Shown piece by piece: positions 23,080 to 35,279 of a stretch of DNA of 64,000 nucleotides. The notes beneath the pieces were generated by a model. It ran no database searches. It saw nothing but the letters and a program-made list of their open reading frames with translations, and had not been told where the DNA came from. Made by a program: the position numbers and the translations under genes. Origin of the DNA: Paulownia fortunei (lineage: Eukaryota > Streptophyta > Magnoliopsida > Lamiales > Paulowniaceae); NCBI GenBank assembly GCA_019321725.1, contig CM033124.1:3162001-3226000 (forward strand), written 5' to 3'. Within the stretch, counting starts at the first letter, position 1; the number at the start of each line of letters is the position of its first letter.

Positions 23080-24620
23080 TAAGTCATCACAAATAAGTCT
23101 CGACAAATGATCAACCACCACATTTTCTACTCTTTTCTTATCTCGTATTGTAATATTAAATATCTAGAGTAAGAGAATCCACCTAATCAGTCTAGGTTTG
23201 CCATCTTTTTTTGACAAAAAATATTTTAAAAGTTGAATAATCACTGAAAACAACAACTAATGAACCAACAAGATAATATTTAAATTTATCCAATACAAAA
23301 ACTATTCTTTTTCAGTTTCAGTTGTTAAATAATTCAATTAAACACTATTTAAAGTATTACTTGCATAGTAAATAACATATGATTTCTTATCTTTTCTCTG
23401 TTCTAAGACAACTCCAACAATATAGTCACTAGCATCACACATTATTTCAAAAGGTAAAGTCCAATCTGAAGGCTGCATGATTGGAGCAAATGCAAACATA
23501 CTTTTAAGCTCAACAAAAGCATTTTCACAATTTTTAGTTTATTAAAAAATAGTGTCTTTTGTTAGAAGATTACAAAAAGGTTTAGATATTATAATAAAAT
23601 CTCTGATAAATCTTCTATAAAAACCAACATGTCCTAAAAATGATCTTACCTTATTCACAGTCTTTAGTATTGGCAAATTGGTAATTAACTCAATTTTAGA
23701 TTTATCAACCTCAATATCTTTTGATGAAATAATGTGTACAAAAATAATACCAGTTGTTACCATGAAATGACATTTCTTCTAATTGAGAACAAGATTCTTT
23801 TCTTCACATCTGATTAAAACATTTTCTAAATTAGATAAACAATCATCAAATGAATTACCAAAAAAAAAAAAAATCATCCATGAAAACTTCAAGAAAATGT
23901 TTAATCATGTCACTGAAAATACTAAGCATGCATCATTGGAATGTAGTTGGTGCATTACATAATCCAAAAGGCATCCTTTGATATGAAAAAATACAAAAAA
24001 AATATGTAAAAGTTGTTTTCTCTTGATCTTCAAGTGAAATTGCAATTTGATTATACCCATAATATTCATCTAAAAAGCAGTAAAATCCATGGCCCACAAC
24101 TACTTTTAAGATTTGATCCATGAAAGGTAATGAAAAATGATATTTTCTAGTAACTGAGTTGAGTTTCCTATAGTCAATGCACATTCACCGACCAGTAATA
24201 GTCCTACTTAAAATTAATTCATCATTCTTATTCTTGACTATAGTAACTCCATATTTCTTAAATACAACTTGAGTAGGACTTACCCATTTGCTATCAGATA
24301 TAGGATAAATGATTCTATTATCTAAGAGTTTATTGACTTTATTTCTCACTACTTCTTTCATATTAGGATTTAGCGCTCGTTGAAGGTTTAGCATTTTCCT
24401 CTAGATAGATGATATGTGTAGAAATTAAAGAACTAATACCTTTAATGTCAGCAATGGTCCATCCTAAAGCATTCTTATGCATTTTCAGAATTTCGATCAA
24501 CTTATCTTCTTGGGATGCATCAAGTTTGGAAGAAATTATAACAAAAAAAGTTTCATTCTCACCCAAGAAAAAGTATTTCAAATCAGCTGGTAAAAGTTTC
24601 AAATCAACCATGGGAGCTTT
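23080..24620 (-). pseudogene. Athila reverse transcriptase and RNase H remnant
   Basis: RT (about 24395-23930) shows NPNMKEVVRNKVNKLLD, IYPISDSKWVSPTQVV, MCIDYRKLNSVTRKYHFSLP, GYNQIAI and QRMPFGLCNAPTTFQ. The connection segment reads GHIISSKDIEVDKSKIEL and VRSFLGHVGFYRRFI (23763-23542). RNase H follows with RKDKKSYVIYYASNTL, KDGKPRLIRWILLLQIF and VVDHLSRLI (about 23450-23085). The region near the catalytic YxDD box is disrupted. Together they would copy element RNA into DNA; the many stops make it inactive. Confidence 0.88.
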
Positions 24621-24876
24621 AATACTTGATGGAATAGATTTACTATTAATGATGAAAGTTCTTCAAACATTGGCTTCTAAATTTTTTTTTCTTATACCTG
24701 CAAAAATTCCGATAGAATATTAGCATGTGCCTTTTTACAAATACTTTCACTTTCAAAACAAGTCTCCAAAGAATCTGAAAAGTTGGTGGTAGTAAAGTAT
24801 TCATGAACAAGTTCTTCAATTGAATCCATTTTCTATACTTTGATATCTTATGTAGCTTGCTTACAATTATTAAACA

Positions 24877-25353
24877 CATTTAGTTCCAAAGTCATATTTT
24901 CAAATGATAACTTCAAAATACAATTCATATAATTGATCAAAGCATTTGAAGTTGCAAGAAAAATGATGACCCAAAATGATAGGAATTTGTATATGTGTTT
25001 GTGCAACAAGCTCTGTGTTCAAAACAATGAAATCAACTAGAAAGTAAAACTTATCAATTTGTACCAAAACATATTCTACTACTCCCTTTGGAACTTTAAT
25101 CGAATAGTCAGTTAGTTGGAGTACAATAGAAGTTATTTTAAGTTCTCCCAAACTTAACTGTTCATAAACTAAGGAAGGTAGAAGATTTACACTAGTACCA
25201 AGATCAAGCAAAGCACACTCTATTCTAGTGTTTCTTATAGTACATCAAATGGTTGGACAACCTGGAACTTTGTACTTGGGTGGAGTAAATTATTGAATGA
25301 TTGAACTAACATTTTTAGTGAAAAATGCCTTCTTTTATACATGATGTTTTCTT
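24877..25353 (-). repeat. Direct duplication, copy A, in Athila protease region
   Basis: This 477-bp block recurs at 26039-26514 with about 99% identity (I see one base change and one single-base indel). On the minus strand it encodes the aspartic protease segment, including LDLGTSVNLLPSLVYEQL, KVPKGVVEYVLVQIDKF and QIPIILGHHF. LDLG replaces the usual catalytic DSG or DLGA spacing, typical for this clade. The copy lies directly upstream of RT. Confidence 0.9.
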
Positions 25354-26038
25354 ATCTTTTAATAGATAATGGGTCAAGATCATTGTTCATGCAAGATTGT
25401 GAATCTGTATTATGACGATCCCAGGAAAAATATTCTTAATGTATTCGGGTCTCATTTTTCATTGTGAGGCTCATATCATTTAATGATGAGAATAATGGAG
25501 CATCATTAATTGTTGGACTAATAATAAGGGCAAGGGCTAAAAGGTATAAGGATGCACTTAGTAGGCTGATTCATTAGATTCGGGTTCGTCCTAATATGTT
25601 GCAATTTATAATGGGTCCAAAATTGGATCATTGGTTGTTAGTGTCATTAAGGAAAGCTTTTCAATTTGTGTAAATTTCAGCATACTCATTTTGACTTTGC
25701 AATCACTTTTTTCAACAAAGTACACAAAGTCTTGTTGAATGCTTCAGTGAGTCCATTAGCAACAACATAATACATGGAAGATTTTCTTTGTTTGAAACTA
25801 AACTTTTGACAAAGCATATCTATCAAACTATTACAAAAGGGCTTTCCATTATCCGTGATTATATATCAAGGAATCCCATAGCGATAAATAATATTAATAT
25901 GGATAAAGTCAGCAACATTTTCCTTCTTTACCTCTTTGAGATGTATCGCTTTAGCCCACTTAAAAAAGTAGTCTATTGCAACCAAAATGTATAATGTCTG
26001 CGGGAAGACTTTGCCATAGGTCCAACCACATCTAAGCC
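25354..26038. mobile_element. Foreign gypsy sequence between the two protease copies
   Basis: Two pieces. At about 25510-25680 the plus strand reads RARAKRYKDALSRLI, resembling a gypsy gag segment in the opposite orientation. At about 26038-25690 the minus strand reads YILVAIDYFFKWAKAIHLKE, IIYRYGIP, ITDNGKPFCNSLI and GLTEAFNKTLC, an integrase core of the Tat-type lineage rather than Athila. Neither belongs in the protease region of this element, so the block is chimeric. Confidence 0.7.
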
Positions 26039-26514
26039 CATTTAGTTCCAAAGTCATATTTTCAAATGATAACTTCAAAATACAATTCATATAATTGATC
26101 AAAGCATTTGAAGTTGCAAGAAAAATGATGACCCAAAATGATAGGAATTTGTATATGTGTTTGTGCAACAAGCTCTGTGTTCAAAACAATGAAATCAACT
26201 AGAAAGTAAAACTTATCAATTTGTACCAAAACATATTCTACTACTCCTTTGGAACTTTAATCGAATAGTCAGTTAGTTGGAGTACAATAGAAGTTATTTT
26301 AAGTTTTCCCAAACTTAACTGTTCATAAACTAAGGAAGGTAGAAGATTTACACTAGTACCAAGATCAAGCAAAGCACACTCTATTCTAGTGTTTCTTATA
26401 GTACATCAAATGGTTGGACAACCTGGAACTTTGTACTTGGGTGGAGTAAATTATTGAATGATTGAACTAACATTTTTAGTGAAAAATGCCTTCTTTTATA
26501 CATGATGTTTTCTT
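26039..26514 (-). repeat. Direct duplication, copy B
   Basis: Nearly identical to 24877-25353, 1162 bp away. Its upper edge joins the gag side of the Athila element in normal order and its lower edge fuses in frame to the foreign integrase piece, giving a fused reading NGLRCGWTYGKV. Such a structure fits template switching during reverse transcription or a tandem duplication of a unit that already held the insert. Confidence 0.9.
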
Positions 26515-28185
26515 TTAATTGTATACAAATCTTTCAAAAAATTGGCATAAGATGGAATTTGCTTGATTGCATCCAACAATGGAATATTAAACGTGACTTG
26601 TTTAAAAACTTCAAAGATTTCAGTATTTGAGTTCAATTTTTAAGTTGGTTGCAATCTTTGATAAAAGGTTGTTGGAGGTAAATATTTTCTTTTTCATCAT
26701 TTTCAAGATTACCTTCATCAAACTTACCTTCATCCTCAAAACTGTTTCCATTCTTCATTTATGGAGGTAGATTAGAAACTTTCTTTTTGGAATGAATAAT
26801 CTTATCAATAATTTTTCCATTCCAAAGAGTTGTGACCGAATTAGCCTCTTTGATTGAATTTTTACCTGAAGAAAAAACATGACACTAAGTGGAATGATTA
26901 GGTTGAGGTTGAGTTGGAAATTTACCTTTTTTGAGTACACAAAGAAGTTGTCAGTATTGAAAGTGTGTTTTTGATCTCATTGATGGCTTATAAAGTCTGA
27001 TTATTAATATTTGTTTGTTCATGTATAAATGGTGCAAATTCTCCTCAAGGGATTTTGTATGTGGAGTTGGATAAGAAAAAAAGTTTGGTAGCTTTTGTGA
27101 ATATAGCCGTTAGACACGGTTATCATTTTGCCAACTAAAATTAGAATGCATTCTCCATTGTGGATTGTAAGTTTTAGAATATGGAGAATGGAAAGGTTTT
27201 TTGAATGTATTCATGAAATTTTCCTGTACTGAAATATTTTAACATTCATTGATGAAGTGCCCCAAAAGTTCACAATTACTACAAACTTTTTCCTCTTGCA
27301 CAAATTTAATTTCTTTTATGTTTTCAAGTTCCATAGCTTAACCTTTTCTTGTTAAACTAGCAATCCTAGCATTTAGATCATCTTCTTAACTAAGGTAAAA
27401 AATTTCTTTATTACTATTATCACAATTAGATCTAATAGAACATTCGCAAGAATTAACACTATGCCATAATTGAGAATTTTCTGCCAATTGGTCTAGATAT
27501 TCTAGGGCTTCAACAAATTATTTTGTTTCAAAAGTTAAACTTTCATAAAAAAAGTAATTAAGCTTTTTCAAAACCATGATGTGGGCATGGATTCAATAAA
27601 TCTTTAAATCTATCCCAACATTGAAAGAAAACTTCATTAGAATTTTGAGAAAAAAATTTGAATTTGTCTTTTCAAGGCATTAATTTAATGAGTTGGAAAG
27701 AATTTTTTCAAAAATTTAGCTTGCATTTCTTGCTAAGCACCAATTGACCTTTATTTTAAAGAATTAAGCCAAGTTTTTGCTTTATCTTTTAAAAAAAAAA
27801 TAATAATTTGAGCTGAACAATCTTATTTATGCTAGTTTGATCATAAAAAATGACACATACTTTATCAAATTCTTTTAGATGCAAGTGTGGGCATTTAGAG
27901 TTTAAACCACGAAAATTAGGAAGTAAAGGGATCATACCTGACTTGAATCAAAAGTTATTTGCATTGAGAGAAAAAATAAAATAAGAAGGAGATAAATTTC
28001 GATAAGGCTGCAAGTAATAGCGCATGGTATGCACCTGTTGATTCTCATTTTTATCCTTGACACTTTCATTTTCAGCTATGGTGGAAGTGTGTGGAGATGA
28101 TTCAAACAAATTTTCAAATAAAGTTTCAAAATTATTTCTAACTAAACGCCGAGTATTATGACTATGATACCATATAACCATATAT
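26515..28185 (-). pseudogene. Athila gag remnant
   Basis: The minus strand shows MIPLLPNFRGLNSKCPHLHL-like sequence and EFDKVCVIF (about 27930-27840), KTWLNSL and AKFLKKFFP (about 27780-27690), SNFSWQNDNRV (about 27150-27110) and a CCHC knuckle CSNCELLGHFINEC (about 27285-27245). These are the capsid and nucleocapsid parts of Athila gag in correct order. Frameshifts and stops are frequent. Confidence 0.85.
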
Positions 28186-28254
28186 TCATAAAGAAAATAA
28201 ACACACTATATTTACAAAGAAAAATATTAACAAACCTGAATACTTACCTTGCTT

Positions 28255-28272
28255 TCCTCGGCAACAACACCA
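28255..28272 (-). other. Primer-binding site, tRNA-Asp type
   Basis: The minus strand reads TGGTGTTGTTGCCGAGGA, close to TGGCGCCGTTGCCGGGGA, the complement of the tRNA-Asp 3' end used by Athila-type elements. It lies six bases inside the 5' LTR. Confidence 0.85.
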
Positions 28273-29032
28273 AAAACTTGCTACAACTTTAAAGTTGCAA
28301 ATTCAAAAGTAAGTCCGAGATCACAGAGACGTTGTTTGAAGAATTTAGGTCTATATTTCTAAAAAAAATAGAGTTTATGTGATTAAGAATATATAAAAAA
28401 ATAATTGATATTATAACTAAAGAAAAATCAAAGTAATAAAAGTATTGAGGATTATGGACCCACTTTTGAGTTTTGTATAGAGAAACATTTATTTATTCTT
28501 TTTATCTCTCTTAATGCTACTATTGGAATCTATACTTAATGAAGGTTCCAATAGAAATATATTATCAAATAACTCATGCAATAAAATAATCATGATATTG
28601 TCTTACTATTTGCAAATTATCTCTTAATGCCAACAGTTATTTATGAGATCAATTATTTATGCACACCTTTGTTTATAATAAATCAAATTTTCACATTAGC
28701 GGTTGGTATAGTAAAACCAAACATCTAGTGAAATGAACCCCAATATTTGTTGTGCCACAAGTAATATATAAATCAATAATCACCACAAAAAAGGTAGGAT
28801 TTTGATCAAAACTCAAAATAATAATACAACATGCTTAAATATTTTCTAACACTATAACCATTCATCTTTCTCCATCAGGAGATTCACCCTTTTTCCTCAG
28901 CAAAATGAAGTATAGAAAGACATAATAAAAGTAGAAAAGACTAAAATAGAAGAGAAATTAGAAAATATATTTCTATTACTACTAGAAAAGTTACATTACT
29001 AGAAAACTTAGCCTAAAGAAACCTTCTACCCC

Positions 29033-31471
29033 TATAATACCCGAGCCTCATGCTACTCATCTGGCCAATATAGTTCATGCATTTCATGCTATATATGTGC
29101 CATTGCATTTTTAATTAATATTTTATAATACACTATATGTTATATAATATTCTTAATAATTAAACTTTTGAAGTTGTCACCCAATATTAGTTTCCAAATT
29201 CATTAACCTAATTGATTGAATTGGTACTAAGATACGAGGATTAAGGTGTCAACTATCAGATACCATAGATACACGTAAGTGAAATGTGGTATCGTTATAT
29301 TTATCGGTGTAGGATAAACTATGCTAATAAATTAATTAGGAAGAAAATAGTGATAGTAATGGTAATAATAATAATAAAAGAAAGTAAGAGCATTATCATA
29401 TTAATTAAGAGGGTGTAAATTCTTACTAGAAAATAAACTTGGGGGTTTAAAAATAAATATCAAAATATTATGTACTAATTATATATATATAAATAGTGTA
29501 TATATATATACATATATGGATAGATGTATGAAATATATATATATAAGTATATGTGTGGAGTATAATAAAATGATACCATGATATGTACATATATATATAT
29601 ATATGCATATATGTATACATGTGTATAGTGTAGTAATAGTGATAATATATTACACATATGTTATAATATATTATATTAGGTTTTCTTAGTTGTTAAGTTA
29701 TAGTTATGTATTAATACACACACCACACACACACACACACATGTCCGCACGACAGCAAAAAAAGAAAAAGAAAACAAAAAGAAGAAGAAAAAGAAAGAAG
29801 AGAGAAATAAAGAAAGAAAAGAAAGGGTGCTCCAATAAATTTCAACGGTAGGGATTGGAGAAAATTTTGGGTAAGTTTCTTCTTATTTTTGTATGTATAA
29901 AAATATATATTTATGCCTTTTATTTTTAATTTGAAAGAAAATTTTTGATCCAAGTTAACTAGTTATCTATTTGTGAGATAATAATTAATATACACCTTTA
30001 ATTCGAATTAGTTATAAAGATTTATTTTTTGTTATCTTGTATTAATTGGATGAAAGAGCTAATTTAATTGAGGGATTGGTTGTGGGGATTATAACTCATC
30101 AATTAAATGATATTAGAATAAATTCAAGATGAAAAATTAAGGTATATAAAAGATTCTGATCGGGTTGAAGTATAAATTTTAAGGTTCGACTGTTACTTAA
30201 TTAAATTTGACATTTAAAATTTCTTATGAGATTTGATATAGGAACCTATTGGTTAAGAATAAAATTAATATACTACACTTTTACAGGTTGCCTTATATCA
30301 AAAGTTAGAGAGGAGAATCCTATTAACCTTCAGTATGACATCAAAGGTGAAAGATAAGTAAAAATCCATTTGCAACTACAATGTATGGACATAGTATTCC
30401 ATGCATCATCTATACTAAAGGTGATCATTGTGTCTTGATGTGTGTATTGTGACTATTATACATACCTTATAGTGCATATATTGTTTGAATGATGGAACAT
30501 AAGATCTATTGTGTCATTGGACATATCATTCTCATTCATCAGTATTTATATGTCCATGCATAACACGTGCTCATAGTTGAGGTTTTTACACGCATGACAT
30601 TATTTTTAGAAAGAAAATATTTTAGTTGGCCACTACTAGTGTACCGAGGTCTGTGTGGCTTATTTATATGATATTTTGGGACGCTGCGAGTATTACTTCT
30701 CAGAGGATCATATGGGTTGACAAGTGGTATACCTCTGGTGGTACGAGAGGGTAGACCACTTAACTGTGCCCTTATTGACGTTGTTGGTGGGAAGACTTCT
30801 GGAGGGTCACAAGAAAGACAAGAGGTAGACCTTTGGTGATCCCAAGAGATGCCCCCCTGACTGTGTGAATCTGTTTATGGTCATGTGATTATTCATATTG
30901 TTGAAAACTCTATCCGGTACATAGTAGGTGGGTCAAGGGCCTAGTGATGGAAAATAATTTTGAATGAACTATTTTTGATGCATAAGTTTGCATTCTTGTC
31001 ATGATCTTATAGAAATGCATTGCATATATATTAGATTATCCCTTCAACATGCATAATTTTCACTTACTGAACCTTAGCTCACATAGTTTATGCATTATAG
31101 GTGAGTTTGGTGATACTTGAAGCCATAGACTTACTAGGCAAGCCGTTGGAATTCCTACAGGGTCTGAGAATCAGTATACATGGATGACGATCTGTTGGGC
31201 TAGTTATTAGCTTATTTGATTTTGGAGTCTACTGTATTAAGTTTTGGGACTTGTACTGTATATTACTTTTAAAACAAGTTTGTACATGGATATGTAAATA
31301 TTCTGGTTGTTATGGGTCCTCTACAAATATATATATTAGTCTGTGAGTGAGAAAATAGTTTATTATTCATTAAGTTGTTACAGGGAGAAAAAAGAAATTT
31401 ATGCATGCTCACAGGTTCTATCATGTTAAATTATATTATATATATAGTTATGTAGTAATGGGGGTGTTACA
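29033..31471 (+). mobile_element. Solo gypsy-type LTR with perfect TSD inside the Athila 5' LTR
   Basis: 2439 bp, ends TATAATACCC and GGGTGTTACA forming the short inverted termini typical of these LTRs (TGTAATACCC expected, first G decayed). It is flanked by identical 5-bp duplications ACCCC (29028-29032 and 31472-31476). No internal coding sequence, PBS or PPT is present. Orientation is inferred from an LTR-like promoter-to-tail layout and is uncertain. Confidence 0.85.
29716..29829. repeat. (CA)n run followed by a 70-bp polypurine tract
   Basis: A CA dinucleotide run (29716-29741) is followed by an almost uninterrupted A/G stretch (29757-29829) on the plus strand, inside the solo LTR. Such mirror-rich purine tracts can form triplexes; here that is only a possibility. 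Confidence 0.8.
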
Positions 31472-31986
31472 ACCCCCCTTCTTACAAGCTTAATACATGA
31501 TATATTTATAATACTTGGAGTATACTAGAGGCCAAACATATAATGGAGGAGTTAAACATATAGTAAATTGTTACACCATAACCTCTAAATTCTCACCTAT
31601 CTAAATGAATTGCATTTTTAGGTCCGATACAATCAGATTTTAATGATTTGTAAAAAATAAAAGTTGTAGATATTTCTGAGCTGATATATTTTAATATATT
31701 ATTTGTCAAATTTAGCTGGATGATAGATATATGGTCAAATTACCAAATCATAAGCAAGACCCTCCCTTAAACATCAACAACATATTGCAACATATGTTTT
31801 TACAATTTTGATATATTTTCTCACCATCTTGTCTTCAACAAACTTGTTTATTTACCTCTTGTATATAACATATCGAAAGTTTATTCTAAAATCAATTTGG
31901 GTTTAAAAGATATGACCCAATTGGTTAAATAATTTAGGACTAGGCTGAACTCTGATCCGAAATTTTAGTAATCCATTTTGTACAAC

Positions 31987-33672
31987 TGATGAGTGGATTT
32001 TATATCCATTAATTAAGTGTCATTTGCTTAATTTTTTGTTTAGTTTATGAGTATTTATGTTACTTTTTATGTATATAGTTTGAAATATTGTAGGTAATAG
32101 CAAAATAAGAAGAAAATAGAAAGAAACATAAAAATTGGTTAAAATGTACAATAATCCGCTTTTTGGTACTATTGAGGGGAGTGTTCGTATTTCAATCATA
32201 ACATTTTGCTCCATTATCATTTTGACTTGTGTCTTAAACCATTAAAAATATAAGAGATACATCTATAACTTTTATGTTTACCATGAAATTCATTTCTTTC
32301 TATTTCAATGAGAAATATTGGTTTAAATAGTCTGCACTTGACTAAAAATATCTGATATGACATATTTTGGTATTTTTAATTTAACCTCCTCCACAGATGT
32401 TATATTGAACGCATTCATGAAGCTACAGAAAACTAAGACATAGAGATACAATTCATCTGAAGACACCAAAAGTCAGTTTAGCCATGCAAGTGGTGAAAAA
32501 TCGATTGAAAGAGGCTATAGGCACTGCAAACATGGATTTTGGGCAGCATGTGTGGCGCCCAGGCACTGCTTTGGACAGAATGGGCAGCACCAATCAGCGC
32601 CTAGGCACTTTCGGGCGGACAAGTAAGGGTAATTTTACCCTCTTTAAGGGATCTTCATCTAATTTTTAAGATCCTAAGTGCCTCCATTTCAGATTTTTAG
32701 AGAGGGAGAGAGGGAGAGAAGAGAAAACAAGCCAAGAAAAAAGAAGGAAGAAGAGAAGAAGTGGAGAGATTTCTTCCAAGAGTTGAGAAGAAGAGAAAAC
32801 AAACCAAGAAATAAGAAGGAAAAAGAGAAGAAGTGGAGAGATTTTTTCCAAGAGTTGAGAAGATGACATCTACAAGGGAAGAAACTCATCCTACTTCCAA
32901 GTTTAATTTCATTTTCCTCTTTCTTTCATTAATTATGTTCATGGATATTGTGAATTTGTCTTTCATTTTTATCATTATGAACTAATTTCTTTTTCTAGGA
33001 TTGTCATGTAATCTAATTATGATATTTTGAATATTTGTATCAATTCAATTCTCAATTTATCTTCAAGTTGAGTTTCCTACATTGTTCTTATTGCTTTCAA
33101 TTATTTGACTACTAATTGAATGATTTGCTAATTATATTGACCCGAAATGTGATATGTGTCTAGTTGTACGTGTAAAAAACTATAAATTGCATGTGAGATA
33201 GGAATATACTTACATGGTTTGTATACTCTTGTTGGAGATCCATAAAACTTAATAAATTATTGATTGTTGTAATTCACATAGGAATATAGTGAGTTAGCAA
33301 TTGATGATATTTTCATTTGACCTTGGGAGATGCTAGTAGATAATTTAGAGATTCTCGACTATCATTTGAGAATTAAATTGAGATTAATGAGATAAATTAT
33401 TCAATTCGGATTAATTATGGTGAAATCATAACCCTAAACTTTTAGTTATTGAATTTCATCATTAATTGATTTTGATTATTTGTTTAGTCTAGTTAGATTT
33501 TATTAGTAATCATAAACATCAACATTGACTTTTGTTTATCCAAATAAAATTAGAGTTAAAATATAATTTTGGTACTTAATAATTCAACAATTCTCGTGGG
33601 AACGATAATTTATTCATCACTTTATTACTTGTATATGATAACGTGCACTTGCGTTCACGAATTTTCGCAATA
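31987..33672 (+). mobile_element. 5' LTR of the gag-only element
   Basis: Opens TGATGAGTGGATTTTAT and ends about GCAATA before the PBS. Homologous along its length to 8720-10351 and 41479-43149. The GC-rich core (about 32550-32630) has the GCGCCTAGGCAC-type motif. A purine-rich stretch (32700-32865) contains a roughly 75-bp tandem repeat, giving spurious open frames on both strands. Confidence 0.88.
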
Positions 33673-33678
33673 AGTTTT

Positions 33679-33695
33679 TGGTGTCGTTGCTGGGA
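33679..33695 (+). other. Primer-binding site, tRNA-Asp type
   Basis: Reads TGGTGTCGTTGCTGGGA, close to the Athila consensus TGGCGCCGTTGCCGGGGA. It follows the LTR after six bases and shows that the LTR here is a 5' LTR with internal sequence rather than a solo LTR. Confidence 0.85.
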
Positions 33696-33779
33696 ATTAT
33701 TTTGTTTTATTAATATCGATATAAAATAACTCTGATTTTAATTTGAATTTGTTTTGTATATATTTTTTTCTTATTTTTA

Positions 33780-35228
33780 TGGCATATAATTCATACTATT
33801 GGCCAAGTGAATATGACATGACAAATCAAGTTTCAACTATAAAGATATTACAGTGTAAAAAAATAAATAACTTAAAGTAATTAATATTTTAACAATATTA
33901 TGTACATATGGTGTATTAAAGTATAATATAATAATATATATGAAAGAAATAACATACAAAATAAATACTTAAGTTGTTGGCAAAGTGATGAGTAATAAGT
34001 AATAATAAATAATAATATTAAATAAATATCATGACTAATAAATAATAATAATATTGAATAAATATCATAAAAGAACTTTAGTAGAAAAAAATTTAATGAG
34101 TAAAATAAAAAATAGTACAAAAACACACAAATTTAGGGCTAAAACCCATTTTAATAGGTACATATGATAATAATTAATTATATTCACATTAATTAAACAT
34201 CATGACTAATAAGTTAAATATTTAAGTTAAATTTTAAATCATCTTAAAATTGAAAAAGTATTTTTAAATATAATGTAGACAAAATAATTAATAACTTCCC
34301 TAAATAAAATAAAAAACTTAATAACATTAAAAAGTAAATTTTGATATTGTTAATTATTAAATTCAATATAAATAAAATATCATGATTGAAGTATATCAAA
34401 ATACAAAATACGGAATAATAATACAAAGATTAAATACTTAAACTATTGACTTTTATTAATTAGAAAAATATTTATAATTGTAGTGTAAAAAAATAAATAA
34501 CTTAAAGAAAATGTCATTACTGTATCGACTGCTCATATTGAAATCCTTTCTAAACAGGTGGAGAAATTTCTTGCAGCAAATACTATTCATTCACCATTCA
34601 AGGCATGTGAGTCATATGACAGTTTTCATAGAAGAACACAATACCAAGAGAGCAATCAATTTGCATCATCATACGTCGAGCATGCTGAATATGGTTGGAA
34701 TTACAACGAACTGCAAAATTATCCTTTCTCCAACACTTATCAGGGATGGCCAAATCATTCTAATGTTTCATGGAGAAATGATGAGAATATGATGTGGCAT
34801 GCACCTAATTACCCACCATTAGAGAAGAAGCGAAGCCTTGAAGAAGTTTTAGCTCAATTCGAGCATCTACCGACCAAATCTTATTGCAAACTCAACCTAG
34901 TAATCCATCACAACAGATTTTTTCTTACACAATTGAGGCAAATGGAGAGGGCGAAGAACACTGTGATGCTAATTTGCAAAGTGATGAAGAGATTGAAACT
35001 ATCTTGTTGATTGAAAAAGTGATGAAGGATGAACAAGATGTATCAACACAAATTCCTCTAGTGGAGAAAATAGAAGAATATTGGGACATTCATTTGCTAA
35101 GTGATGAAGAGATGAAAACTGTCTTGTGGATTAAAAAACTAATGAAAGATGAACAAGAGGTATCAACACAAATACCTCTAGTGGAGAATATAGAAGACCA
35201 AGAAAATATTCAACCAAGCCCTTCTTAA
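33780..35228 (+). pseudogene. Athila-like gag remnant with 120-bp coding repeats
   Basis: Starts with MAYNSYYWPSEYDMTNQVST (33780-33840). After an AT-rich insertion it continues at 34510 with VSTAHIEILSKQVEKFLAAN, YGWNYNELQNYP, GWPNHSNVSWRND and PPLEKKRSLEEVLAQF, as in the C-terminal half of Athila gag. A frameshift then leads to two tandem acidic repeats of about 40 residues (DEEIETILLIEKVMKDEQD and DEEMKTVLWIKKLMKDEQE, 34945-35190), each ending STQIPLVE. No zinc knuckle or enzyme domain follows. Function, if any, is unknown. Confidence 0.7.
33852..34507. repeat. AT-rich segment bounded by identical 26-bp direct repeats
   Basis: The same 26 bases, beginning AGTGTAAAAAAATAAATAAC, occur at 33852-33877 and 34482-34507. 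The 604 bp between them is extremely AT-rich and contains several copies of AATAAATATCATGA-like motifs. It separates the start of the gag-like frame from the rest, so it is either an insertion or a replacement of gag sequence. Confidence 0.8.
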
Positions 35229-35279
35229 GAGCTATCACGGGGAGTTTCTTATCCTCATCTTCTACAAAATAGCAGGCCT

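Larger units (their letters stand above)
16843..31986 (-). mobile_element. Athila-type Ty3/gypsy retrotransposon, nested and rearranged
   Basis: Minus-strand order is 5' LTR (28279-31986, interrupted), tRNA-Asp-type PBS, gag, protease, RT, RNase H, integrase, a 3-kb post-pol region, PPT and 3' LTR (16843-18497). The gag SNFSW motif, the integrase LCHLPIEVEHKAYW and the Asp-tRNA PBS are Athila hallmarks. It inserted into the chromovirus. The distal ~390 bp of its 5' LTR is missing where another element begins at 31987. Internal novelties: a LOG gene copy after pol and a 477-bp duplication bracketing foreign gypsy sequence in the protease region. Confidence 0.88.
28279..31986 (-). mobile_element. 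5' LTR of the Athila element, split and truncated
   Basis: Homologous to 16843-18497. The parts 28279-29032 and 31477-31986 are contiguous LTR once the 2439-bp solo LTR and one TSD copy are removed, leaving about 1265 bp. The first ~390 bp of the LTR (minus-strand 5' end) is missing because the next element starts at 31987, and I do not find that fragment elsewhere in the window. Confidence 0.85.

Noticed and set aside
29475..29657. Tyr/Ile-rich minus-strand frame
   Set aside because: Produced by TATATA microsatellite-like sequence inside the solo LTR.
32666..32889. Overlapping open frames on both strands
   Set aside because: They arise from a purine-rich GAGAAGAA-type tandem stretch in the LTR; no domain and very biased composition.
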